Shown here: positions 53,566 to 61,603 of the stretch, piece by piece
Layout of the letters: the number at the start of each line of letters is the position of its first letter
How positions within the stretch are numbered: position 1 is the first letter of the stretch
NCBI RefSeq assembly: GCF_006715025.1
Contig: NZ_VFMK01000001.1
Location: 5,332,001-5,396,000, forward strand
Direction of reading: 5' to 3'
Length of the DNA stretch: 64,000 bases
Source: Serratia fonticola
GTDB lineage: Bacteria; Pseudomonadota; Gammaproteobacteria; Enterobacterales; Enterobacteriaceae
Position numbers and translations under genes: made by a program
The notes under the pieces: model-generated
What the model was told of the DNA's origin: nothing
What the model saw: the letters and a program-made list of their open reading frames with translations, nothing else
The model's database searches: none

Positions 53566-54690
53566 ATGGCTGAAGAAAAGAAAAACGCTCAGGTAGTTGG
53601 CGGTGTTAATGACGATATTACCGAATTAAAATCACTGACTACACTGCGTAAACGCGTCATCAGTGACGGTGAGATCGTGACCAAATCGGCAAACGGTTTC
53701 CGCCTGGCAAACGGCAATACCGGCGTAATGCTGCGTAATGACGGGCAAGCTTTTTATGTGCTAACGACACCAAACGGTCAGTCTCAGGACGGGCAGTGGA
53801 ACACTCTGCGACCTTTTGCTTTTAGTCTCTCTACAGGCAGGGTGTCTCTGTCTAACGGCGCCGATATATCCGGAGGCGCACTGGTGTCACATAACGCGGG
53901 TATTGGCGCAGTGAATACCGGTCCTACTCCCCTCATCAATGGGCAGACATATGGCGCACCAGCTGTATATACGAATTTCAACACGGGTAACGTGACCACC
54001 ACCATGATGATGGGCTCCCGTGTCATTCCTGGAAAGGAAGATACCGGGTTACTTTCCTACCGTGATTGGCACGGTAACTGGAACGAAATTCAAATCAAAG
54101 CCAACAGTGAGCTTTCTGCTGGGCAATTTATTAAACGTAATGCTGGCGGATGGATTACTGCAGCTGGTAACCAGAACGTGAATAACAATGCAGAACGAAT
54201 TACTAATGGAGTTTCTATACGGGGAGCAGGTGACCTGTGTGCGGACTTTTTCCATTATGAACGCATCGGTCAACACCACTTTATGGGGCTCCATGTAGCC
54301 AATGGCGGCGCGCAAGGTTGGTATGAATTCCGCAATGATGGTCAGGCCTACACCAATGGCGCCTGGCACAGCAGCTCAGATGCCCGAATGAAAACGGACA
54401 TCGTAAAAATCGATGGTGCGCTGGATAAGCTAGAAAAAATCAGCGGTTATACCTACCTGAAACAAGGCGTTCCAGAAGCCGGGGTAATTGCACAAGAAAT
54501 AGAAAGTATCTTACCTGAGTCCGTGACCACAACTGAATTGAAACTGAATGACGGCAGCATTCTGAAGGATGCTAGGGGAATTAATATCAATGGTGTCGTC
54601 GCCCTTCTGATCGAAGCGCTCAAGGAAGAACGCGAAGCTAGACTTGAACTGGAGTCTCGGTTGGCAGCGCTGGAAATCTCAACCAAATAG
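53566..54690 (+). CDS. Phage tail-fibre-like protein with S74 intramolecular chaperone domain
   Basis: 374 residues. N-terminal half has short phage-fibre repeats (GNTGVMLRNDGQAFYVLTT, WNTLRPFAFSLSTGRVSLSNGA, GWYEFRNDGQAYTNGAW). C-terminal about 105 residues are an S74 domain: SSDARMKTDIVKIDGALDKL, the autocleavage site region, PEAGVIAQEIESILPESV, and the helix INGVVALLIEALKEEREARL. Such chaperones trimerise fibres and then cut themselves off. No other phage structural gene is nearby. AAGGA precedes the ATG; the bacteriocin gene follows 99 bp later in the same direction under the same LexA box. Confidence 0.85.
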   Translation: MAEEKKNAQVVGGVNDDITELKSLTTLRKRVISDGEIVTKSANGFRLANGNTGVMLRNDGQAFYVLTTPNGQSQDGQWNTLRPFAFSLSTGRVSLSNGADISGGALVSHNAGIGAVNTGPTPLINGQTYGAPAVYTNFNTGNVTTTMMMGSRVIPGKEDTGLLSYRDWHGNWNEIQIKANSELSAGQFIKRNAGGWITAAGNQNVNNNAERITNGVSIRGAGDLCADFFHYERIGQHHFMGLHVANGGAQGWYEFRNDGQAYTNGAWHSSSDARMKTDIVKIDGALDKLEKISGYTYLKQGVPEAGVIAQEIESILPESVTTTELKLNDGSILKDARGININGVVALLIEALKEEREARLELESRLAALEISTK

Positions 54691-54789
54691 AATTGATATA
54701 TTAGAAAAATTCTAATATTACTCACGATTTCTGTTGAATTTAAATACAGAAATGTGTGGCTTCGTTCATTTTTTGGAAAAGCATTAATT

Positions 54790-56931
54790 ATGAATGAGAA
54801 AAACTATAACAACGGTATTCCTCCACAACCTGGGCTGATTTGGGACGGTGGTGGATGGGGATGGCCGACATCCCTTGATAGCCATAGTACCGACGACACA
54901 ATGATTTTATTTCCCAGTATAAATTCAAGTGCAAACAGTATTGCTTATTATAAGGATGGGGTTGCCTACAACACTGCCGGGGAAGCCATAATCACGATTA
55001 CTAATGGGCCAACCCCACCCACAGGGACAATTCCCTCATCACCACCATCAGGCGGTGGTCTGTTTGTATCGATGCTGCCTTCCAATGTAGCACCTGTATA
55101 TTTAAAGAACCGGCTGCAGGTTGATTATATTCCAGGTAAGGGTCCGAAATTTACCCCTTATAATCAATTAATCCAGTTGCAAAAAATATTCGACGACCAG
55201 ATTTCAGCAGCAAGAGCACACATCATTGAGCCTGCTGCTCAGATTATCGAGCGTGCATTCGCATCCTTGCAGAGGGCCACCGATACGCAAACGGGCGATG
55301 ACAGTCGGGTATCAAGTGCGGGAGCATCTCTTGATGCTGCGGTTAAAGGTTTGCAAGATGCCAATAATGAAGTCTTGGTATCTGAGGTTAATGCTATCCA
55401 TCGGCATGATGCTGCTGAAAAAGCGTTAAAAGAGGTAATACCCATATTGGGGCTTACCAATGTTTCACCGAATGAATACGACTTTGTCTTGACGAGAATT
55501 TTGGATTCAGTATCCCGAAGCTATTGGGAAGAGAAATCCGTAAAGCCTCGGGTTGAAGAATATAATGCCAAACAACGTCTTCTCGCCGCATTGGATAATA
55601 TCGCAGTCATTATTGACGATGTCGTATCAAAGTCAAACACGCTGACAACGGTGGTTAATCAAGTAAAAAATGAAAGGGAAGCTTCGGCAAAACTAGCTGC
55701 ACTGATGGCCGCTGCAGGCGTCAATCCAACCCCAGTATATACGCAGGAAATGGTTAAATCGGCTCAGGCCTCCCTTGTTGCTGCCGGGGGTATGGTACTG
55801 AACCGTGCCCCAGGGATGTTACAATTAACAGTTGCCGCAGAGGGAGTTCTGACCACGGCGAGTGAACTGGCAGGCACAGTCGCTGGTGCCCTATGGCGAG
55901 GGGCTGCAGAATTGAGCAGGATAGCCACCGTCAGCACGCTCGGCGCGACAGTCGGCACTCTGGTTATCGGATTCTGGCCAAAGGAAGTGGGGCTGGGCAG
56001 CGATCAGATTCTTGGCCGCGATATGGACCTGTTTGCTGCTCAGGCTCTACTGTTTGCTGCAGGAAAAGTCAGCATGACTCCGGAAATGGCATCGGTCAAC
56101 TTGCCCGTGCGCGGTTTGCTGGTGACGGAAGACGGGCGACAGTATGTCGCCCTAGTTAAAACGGGTATAGCCGGTGTATCTGCTAACGTCCCAGTGTTAA
56201 AAGCTGTACGCGATGAGAAGACAGGGCTGGATAAGATCACGCTTCCGGCGGTGGCTGGAACACCATCGCGGACCATCCTGATAAATCCAGTTCCAGTTGG
56301 GCCAACAGCCCCTGCCAATACCGGAAACAGTTCACCGGCTCCAGTCACCCCAGTGCATACCGGGACGACAATAAAACAGGCCGACAGCATCGTCACCACC
56401 ACCTTCCCGGCGGAAGATCTCAAAGGACTGCGAGATTTCATCTACTGGCAACCTAGTGCTGAAGAAACCGGTGTTGAAGCGATTTATGTAATGCTCAGCA
56501 ACCCTTATGGAAATAGCAATTCCAAAGGGAAGTACAGTGGCCGTGACTATCATACCGAAAAAGCCGGTGGGCCGATTCAGGATCTGGATTGGAAAACGGC
56601 TAAGGTTGACCGCGCAGGTGTGGACAAGGTGAAACTGCATACAGGGCGTTTCGAGGAATCAGCAGATAACAAGGTGATGATTGATCGTCTGGAAAAAATC
56701 CTGAAAGGTGAACTTACCGCAACAGACATCGATAAGCGCTTTTATACTCATGAAATTAGAGAATTGGAGCGCTATCGAGCATTAGGAGTACCTGATGGTA
56801 TAACTGATGATTCCGTATGGAATAACGCTCATACTGCAACGCTTGAAGATTATAAAATCAATGAGAAAAGTCAACCTTTGTATACACCTGAAGCTGAAGA
56901 GGCGTATCGCAAAGCCGAGGAGGGCATGTAA
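54790..56931 (+). CDS. S-type-pyocin/colicin-like bacteriocin
   Basis: 713 residues. Glycine-rich N-terminus with DTMILFP at 36-42, close to the TonB box of colicin B. A long helical receptor/coiled region spans about 110-330. A pyocin-S translocation domain lies at about 410-585 (VNLPVRGLLVTEDG, KITLPAVAGTPSRTILINP, DFIYWQPSAEETGVEAIYVM). The C-terminal toxin domain (GKYSGRDYHTEKAGGPI, YTHEIRELERY, WNNAHTATLEDYKI) is probably a nuclease from its His/Glu pattern, but I cannot assign its class. ATG 54790 was chosen; a GTG 36 bp upstream is in frame. Ends TAATG with the immunity gene. Confidence 0.85.
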   Translation: MNEKNYNNGIPPQPGLIWDGGGWGWPTSLDSHSTDDTMILFPSINSSANSIAYYKDGVAYNTAGEAIITITNGPTPPTGTIPSSPPSGGGLFVSMLPSNVAPVYLKNRLQVDYIPGKGPKFTPYNQLIQLQKIFDDQISAARAHIIEPAAQIIERAFASLQRATDTQTGDDSRVSSAGASLDAAVKGLQDANNEVLVSEVNAIHRHDAAEKALKEVIPILGLTNVSPNEYDFVLTRILDSVSRSYWEEKSVKPRVEEYNAKQRLLAALDNIAVIIDDVVSKSNTLTTVVNQVKNEREASAKLAALMAAAGVNPTPVYTQEMVKSAQASLVAAGGMVLNRAPGMLQLTVAAEGVLTTASELAGTVAGALWRGAAELSRIATVSTLGATVGTLVIGFWPKEVGLGSDQILGRDMDLFAAQALLFAAGKVSMTPEMASVNLPVRGLLVTEDGRQYVALVKTGIAGVSANVPVLKAVRDEKTGLDKITLPAVAGTPSRTILINPVPVGPTAPANTGNSSPAPVTPVHTGTTIKQADSIVTTTFPAEDLKGLRDFIYWQPSAEETGVEAIYVMLSNPYGNSNSKGKYSGRDYHTEKAGGPIQDLDWKTAKVDRAGVDKVKLHTGRFEESADNKVMIDRLEKILKGELTATDIDKRFYTHEIRELERYRALGVPDGITDDSVWNNAHTATLEDYKINEKSQPLYTPEAEEAYRKAEEGM

Positions 56932-57194
56932 TGATCGATTTCGAAGGTATTTACAAAAACGAAAGTGTGGAAGATGTCCTTTTACATTTTGCACCGAGGA
57001 CATCTTATCCCAGCATTGATCGAATGTATGTGAAGTATAACTTCGATGTTGTGGGAAAAGCTCAACTTTACCCAGCGTTAGCGAAGCTATTGAAGGAGGG
57101 CAAATTAGCTAAAAACGAAAAAGGCCATACGATCAAAGGCCCGAATTGGAAAGCACCAAAATTTGTTACTGAAAAAAAATACGGTATAGAGTAA
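56931..57194 (+). CDS. Bacteriocin immunity protein
   Basis: 87 residues. Starts within the stop codon of the bacteriocin (TAATG, one base shared), the normal arrangement of bacteriocin immunity genes, and GGAGG lies upstream. Contains a helix pair and a lysine-rich KNEKGHTIKGPNWKAPKF hairpin that looks winged-helix-like. No family name recognised; its role is assigned from position and size. Confidence 0.75.
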   Translation: MIDFEGIYKNESVEDVLLHFAPRTSYPSIDRMYVKYNFDVVGKAQLYPALAKLLKEGKLAKNEKGHTIKGPNWKAPKFVTEKKYGIE

Positions 57195-57231
57195 CTCCCT
57201 ACCGCTTCCTGCTGAGAGAGTTTTGAGCAAC

Positions 57232-57262
57232 GCCCAACAAACAAATGTTTGTTGGGCATTTT
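57232..57262 (+). terminator. Terminator of the bacteriocin module
   Basis: Near-perfect palindrome GCCCAACAAACA/TGTTTGTTGGGC at 57232-57257 followed by ATTTTC. Marks the right edge of the module, before the convergent mgtA gene. Confidence 0.75.
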
Positions 57263-57286
57263 CATAAGCCCCGCTCTAAAACAAAT

Positions 57287-59995
57287 TTACTGCCAGCCAT
57301 ACCGGCGCACAAACCAGCCTTTCACGCACTGGGTCAGCACCATGTAACCGGCCAGGATCACCACCAGCCATGGGAAGTAGCTCAGCGGCAGCGCCTGCAG
57401 TTGCAGGAACCCGGCCAACGGCGAGAAGATCAGGCCGATACCGGTGGCGATCACCGCCAGCGTCATCACGCACAGCGGCCAGGATGGGCGGCTCTGGATA
57501 AACGGAATTTTACGCGTGCGGATCATATGGACGATCAGCGTCTGCGACAGCAACCCCTCCACAAACCAGCCGGACTGGAACAGCGTCTGCATTTCTGGCG
57601 TATTGGCCTTGAACACGTACCACATCAGGCAGAAGGTCAGCACGTCGAAGATTGAACTGATCGGCCCAAAGAACACCATAAAGCGCCCCAGATCGCCGGA
57701 GTTCCAACGCTGTGGTTTGGTGATCTGATCGTCATCGACGTTATCGAACGGAATGGCGATCTGCGAGATATCGTACATCAGGTTCTGGATCAACAGATGC
57801 AGCGGCAACATCGGCAGGAACGGTAAAAAGGCGCTGGCAATCAGTACGCTGAACACGTTACCGAAGTTGGAACTGGCGGTCATCTTGATGTACTTGAGCA
57901 TATTGGCGAAGGTACGGCGGCCCTCGATCACTCCCTCTTCCAGCACCATCAGGCTTTTCTCCAGCAGGATGATATCTGCCGCTTCCTTGGCAATATCCAC
58001 CGCCGAATCCACTGAAATACCGATATCTGCCGCGCGCAACGCCGGGGCGTCGTTAATACCGTCCCCCATAAAGCCCACGACGTGGCCCTGTTTGCGTAAC
58101 AGTTGGACGATGCGCTCCTTATGCAATGGCGTCAGTTTGGCAAACACCGTGGTACGTGCAGCAGCCTGCGTCAGCGCAGCATCATCCATCAGTTCAATAT
58201 CGCTGCCCAACAGCACATGATCCGCCGCCAACCCCACGTCTTTGCACACTTTGGCCGCCACCAGTTCGTTATCGCCTGTCAGGATCTTGACGGTGACGCC
58301 GTTCTGTTTCAGCGCTGCCAGCGCCGGAGCGGTGCTCTCTTTCGGCGGATCGAGGAAGGCAATATAGCCTTCCAGGATCAGATCCGATTCATCTGCCACC
58401 CCATATTCATGCGCTGAGGCGGGCAGGATCTTGTTGGCCACGGCCACCACGCGTAGCCCCTGCTGATTGAGATCGTCGGTGATACGACGAATGCGCATCA
58501 ACAGTGCGTCAGTCAGCGGGATCGCCTCATCCTCCTGCCGCACGTGGCTACAGATCGCCAGCATTTCTTCCAGCGCGCCTTTGCAGATCAGTTCGTGATA
58601 TTGCGCATCCTTCGCCACCACTACCGACATACGACGGCGTTCAAAGTCGAACGGGATCTCGTCTACCTTGCGGTAATGCTGTAATGCGTCGGGCTGTTTG
58701 CTTTCATCGGCACAGGTGAGTACCGCTACGTCCAGCAGGTTTTTCAGCCCGGTCTGGTAGAAGCTGTTCAGCCAGGCATAGCGCAATACGCGTTCGCTGG
58801 CGGCACCAAACACATCGGTATGGCGCTCGAGCACAATCTTGTCCTGAGTCAGGGTGCCGGTTTTGTCGGTGCACAAAATGTCCATCGCGCCAAAGTTCTG
58901 GATCGCATCCAGACGTTTGACGATCACTTTCTGACGCGACAGTTTGACCGCCCCTTTTGCCAACGTGGAGGTGACGATCATTGGCAACATTTCAGGGGTT
59001 AGCCCCACCGCGACAGAGAGCGCAAACAGCGCCGCTTCCCACCAGTCGCCTTTGGTATAGCCGTTAATCAGCAGGACGATGGGCGTCATCACCAGCATAA
59101 AACGGATCAGCAACCAGCTGACTTTACTGATACCACTTTGGAAGGCATTGGGCTGTTCTTCCTGGCTGGTCACGCGCTGCGCCAACTGGCCAAAGTAGGT
59201 TTCGCTGCCGGTACCTATCACCATCGCCAGTGCGGTGCCGCTCACCACGTTGGTACCCATAAAGCACAGGTTCTGACACTCCAGCGGATCGTTCACCTGG
59301 TTGCGGGGCTCGGCCACTTTTTCTACCGGCAGTGATTCACCGGTCAGCGCCGCCTGGCTAATAAACAGGTCTTTAGCAGAGAGCAGGCGCAAATCCGCCG
59401 GGATCATGTCCCCCGCCGACAGTTTGATGATGTCGCCCGGCACCAGTTGCGAAATCGGCAGTTCGACATGCTCGCTTTTGCCGGTGAGCGCATCGCTGCG
59501 GATCACCGTTGCGGTGTTGCTTACCATCGCTTTTAGCGCATCTGCCGCCTTGTTGGAACGGGCTTCCTGGATAAAATGCAATAGCGTGGAGATCAGCACC
59601 ATCAGGCCAATCACCAATGCACCGGTCAGATCTTCAGTCGCGTAGGAGATCAGGCCCAGTACGGTCAGTAACAGATTGAACGGGTTACGATAGCAGTGCC
59701 ACAGGTGACGCCACCCGCTTTCGGCCTGCTGGTTTTCAATCACGTTGGCGCCACATTGGCGGCGTATGGTTTCCGCCTCATGCTCGGTGATGCCTTCAGG
59801 ATGGCTGTGAAAACGCTCGTACAGCTGCATTGAACTGGCCGCAGCGCATTCCAGGCGTTGTTGCGCCAAGCCGGCAGGCAACTCATGTGCCGCGCCGCTG
59901 ACGCTTTCCAACAGAGCATCACGCCGCACCAGGCGACGTGGCAAGTTACGGCTGAGCATACCCAGCAGCTGACGGGGGATATTTTTAAATTTCAT
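57287..59995 (-). CDS. mgtA: Magnesium-transporting P-type ATPase MgtA
   Basis: 902 residues, type IIIB P-ATPase. TGESLPVEK actuator motif, phosphorylation DKTGTLTQDK, GDGINDAPALRAADIGIS hinge, ten membrane helices. Colinear with E. coli MgtA to the YGWQ C-terminus. Imports Mg2+ when external Mg2+ is low. ATG 59995 has GAGG at 8 bp. Expression probably needs PhoP and is tuned by the leader (mgtL) upstream. Confidence 0.96.
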   Translation of the reverse strand: MKFKNIPRQLLGMLSRNLPRRLVRRDALLESVSGAAHELPAGLAQQRLECAAASSMQLYERFHSHPEGITEHEAETIRRQCGANVIENQQAESGWRHLWHCYRNPFNLLLTVLGLISYATEDLTGALVIGLMVLISTLLHFIQEARSNKAADALKAMVSNTATVIRSDALTGKSEHVELPISQLVPGDIIKLSAGDMIPADLRLLSAKDLFISQAALTGESLPVEKVAEPRNQVNDPLECQNLCFMGTNVVSGTALAMVIGTGSETYFGQLAQRVTSQEEQPNAFQSGISKVSWLLIRFMLVMTPIVLLINGYTKGDWWEAALFALSVAVGLTPEMLPMIVTSTLAKGAVKLSRQKVIVKRLDAIQNFGAMDILCTDKTGTLTQDKIVLERHTDVFGAASERVLRYAWLNSFYQTGLKNLLDVAVLTCADESKQPDALQHYRKVDEIPFDFERRRMSVVVAKDAQYHELICKGALEEMLAICSHVRQEDEAIPLTDALLMRIRRITDDLNQQGLRVVAVANKILPASAHEYGVADESDLILEGYIAFLDPPKESTAPALAALKQNGVTVKILTGDNELVAAKVCKDVGLAADHVLLGSDIELMDDAALTQAAARTTVFAKLTPLHKERIVQLLRKQGHVVGFMGDGINDAPALRAADIGISVDSAVDIAKEAADIILLEKSLMVLEEGVIEGRRTFANMLKYIKMTASSNFGNVFSVLIASAFLPFLPMLPLHLLIQNLMYDISQIAIPFDNVDDDQITKPQRWNSGDLGRFMVFFGPISSIFDVLTFCLMWYVFKANTPEMQTLFQSGWFVEGLLSQTLIVHMIRTRKIPFIQSRPSWPLCVMTLAVIATGIGLIFSPLAGFLQLQALPLSYFPWLVVILAGYMVLTQCVKGWFVRRYGWQ

Positions 59996-60189
59996 CGTTC
60001 GCACCTCGTCCCCCAATACCTCACGGCAATGGGAAAACGTAGCAATCCGCCGCGGGCACGATTTTCGGACACGCCAAAAATCATCCGCCTAGGCAGAGCC
60101 TTTTATTTTTATATCAAACAGGGGCGAGCGTAGCGCACACGCCGCTGCTTACCTAAACCGGTAAAACAGCAGCGCAAAGCGGAGAGGTT

Positions 60190-60237
60190 TTACCGGGGAA
60201 CCGAATGGGTGTTGTCAGGGCTCGGATCAGGGTCCAT
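60190..60237 (-). CDS. mgtL: mgtA leader peptide MgtL
   Basis: 15 codons reading MDPDPSPDNTHSVPR. E. coli MgtL begins MEPDPTP; the acidic/proline N-terminus is the part that destabilises the ribosome or slows it at low Mg2+ or proline and thereby lets transcription pass into mgtA. Preceded by GAGG 11 bp upstream. About 195 nt before the mgtA start. Confidence 0.75.
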   Translation of the reverse strand: MDPDPSPDNTHSVPR

Positions 60238-60365
60238 TTAAGGATTAACCTCAGGTCAAAGAAAAAGGGGGAATAACCGTCGCGGTCATTCCATTTAGCG
60301 TCACGATACCCGCTTTACACAAAGATTCGCTCGGAAAAATACGCTATTGTGACGGGTAGTTACTC

Positions 60366-60414
60366 TACGGACTTCACGTTACAGCCAGGCGGCAAGCATG
60401 AAAGACGATGAGTA
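60366..60414. repeat. Short ERIC-derived palindrome in the mgtA leader
   Basis: TACGGACTTCACGTTACAGC ... AGCATGAAAGACGATGAGTA, about 49 bp; the same design as the element at 63041-63092. Confidence 0.55.
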
Positions 60415-60447
60415 AATTCGGATGTTACAAGTTTAAGCCTACTAACC

Positions 60448-60464
60448 TAAACAATAAGTAAACC
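60448..60464 (-). promoter_or_regulatory. PhoP box of mgtA, abutting the treR start codon
   Basis: Read on the minus strand: GGTTTA-CTTAT-TGTTTA, the direct repeat with 5-bp spacing bound by PhoP; a TAAACT -10-like hexamer follows after 12 nt. The box ends exactly one base before the treR ATG at 60465. Confidence 0.75.
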
Positions 60465-61412
60465 ATGCAAAACCGGCTGACAATCAAGGACATCGCCCGC
60501 CTGAGTGGTGTTGGCAAGTCCACCGTATCTCGTGTGATGAACAATGAAGGCAGCGTAAGCCCGCAAACCCGTCAACGGGTGGAGGCGGTGATCCGCAGCC
60601 ATGGTTTTACCCCGTCAAAATCGGCACGCGCCATGCGCGGCCAGAGTGACAAGGTGGTGGCCATTATCGTTTCCCGTCTTGATTCTCCTTCGGAAAATCA
60701 GGCCGTACGCACCATGTTGCCACTGTTTTATCAACAAGGCTTTGATCCCATCGTGATGGAAAGCCAGTTTGAACCCCGGTTGGTACAGGAGCATCTCCAG
60801 GTTTTGCAGCAGCGCAACGTCGACGGCGTGATCCTGTTCGGCTTCACCGGCCTGACCGCCGACATGCTCACGCCCTGGCAGGAAAAAATGGTGGTGGTAG
60901 CCCGTGAATACCCGGGTTTCTCTTCGGTCTGTTATGACGATGACGGCGCGGTAAAACTGCTGATGCAGCGTTTACGCAAGCTGGGCCACAGCCATATCAG
61001 CTACCTTGGCGTTCAGGAGTCGGATGCCACTACTGGGATGCGTCGCTATCAAGCCTACCTGGAAACCTGCCGAGAGCAGAAGATCCCGCCGGTCACGGCA
61101 CTCGGTGAACTGAACTATCAGAGCGGCTTTCAGCTGGCTGCCAGCGTGATCACGCCGCAAACCACCGCACTGGTCTGTGCTTCCGATACCATCGCCCTCG
61201 GTGCGATGAAATACCTGCAACAACAGCACATTGCGCCGCTACAGGTGTGCGCTATCGGTAACACGCCGATGATCAACTTCCTGTTCCCGGAGACCTTTTC
61301 GGTTGAGCTGGGTTACGGTACCGCCGGGCAGCAGGCCGCGCTTCAACTGCTCGGACAGCTGCGGGGTGAGCAGAGCGTCCGCCAGATAATCATCCCCAGC
61401 AGGCTTGCCTGA
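60465..61412 (+). CDS. treR: Trehalose operon repressor TreR (LacI family)
   Basis: 315 residues. LacI-type HTH (LTIKDIARLSGVGKSTVSRVMNNEGSVSPQTRQRVE) and periplasmic-binding-fold core (VICDD-like, ALVCASDTIALGAMKYL). Senses trehalose-6-phosphate and represses treBC. No strong Shine-Dalgarno; its start codon abuts the mgtA PhoP box, so PhoP binding could affect it. Synteny mgtA-treR-treB-treC as in E. coli. Confidence 0.94.
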   Translation: MQNRLTIKDIARLSGVGKSTVSRVMNNEGSVSPQTRQRVEAVIRSHGFTPSKSARAMRGQSDKVVAIIVSRLDSPSENQAVRTMLPLFYQQGFDPIVMESQFEPRLVQEHLQVLQQRNVDGVILFGFTGLTADMLTPWQEKMVVVAREYPGFSSVCYDDDGAVKLLMQRLRKLGHSHISYLGVQESDATTGMRRYQAYLETCREQKIPPVTALGELNYQSGFQLAASVITPQTTALVCASDTIALGAMKYLQQQHIAPLQVCAIGNTPMINFLFPETFSVELGYGTAGQQAALQLLGQLRGEQSVRQIIIPSRLA

Positions 61413-61417
61413 TGCTA

Positions 61418-61460
61418 CCTGCCGTCTTTCAAGCGGCAATCAGGCAGCGTTTTTTAACAT
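61418..61460 (+). terminator. Possible treR terminator formed from ERIC-like arms
   Basis: CTGCCGtctttcaagCGGCA...GGCAG hairpin followed by a run of T (GTTTTTTAAC). The arms resemble ERIC ends. Confidence 0.45.
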
Positions 61461-61514
61461 TCTTCGGGTAAAGAAAGCGTAATAATCACCCGTTTTGTGA
61501 TCGCCCACTCAAGT

Positions 61515-61528
61515 TGGGAACGTTCCCA
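61515..61528 (+). promoter_or_regulatory. TreR operator
   Basis: Perfect palindrome TGGGAACGTTCCCA, 75 bp upstream of treB. A partial CRP-like TGTGATCGCCCACTCA lies just before it (about 61496-61511). Confidence 0.8.
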
Positions 61529-61603
61529 TTCCATAAAAATGAACGACTGACTAAGCTTTCCCCATCAATACCTCTGCGCCTCACTAATAAAAAGGGTTCC
61601 CTC

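Larger units (their letters stand above)
59996..60464 (-). promoter_or_regulatory. mgtA 5' leader region
   Basis: 469 bp between mgtA and treR. On the minus strand it contains a PhoP box (60448-60464), a short ERIC-derived palindrome (60366-60414), the mgtL leader peptide (60190-60237) and GC-rich hairpins at about 60125-60180. The predicted mgtA leader is about 430 nt, longer than the 264-nt leader known in Salmonella/E. coli. The treR promoter must lie in the same stretch on the plus strand. Confidence 0.7.
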
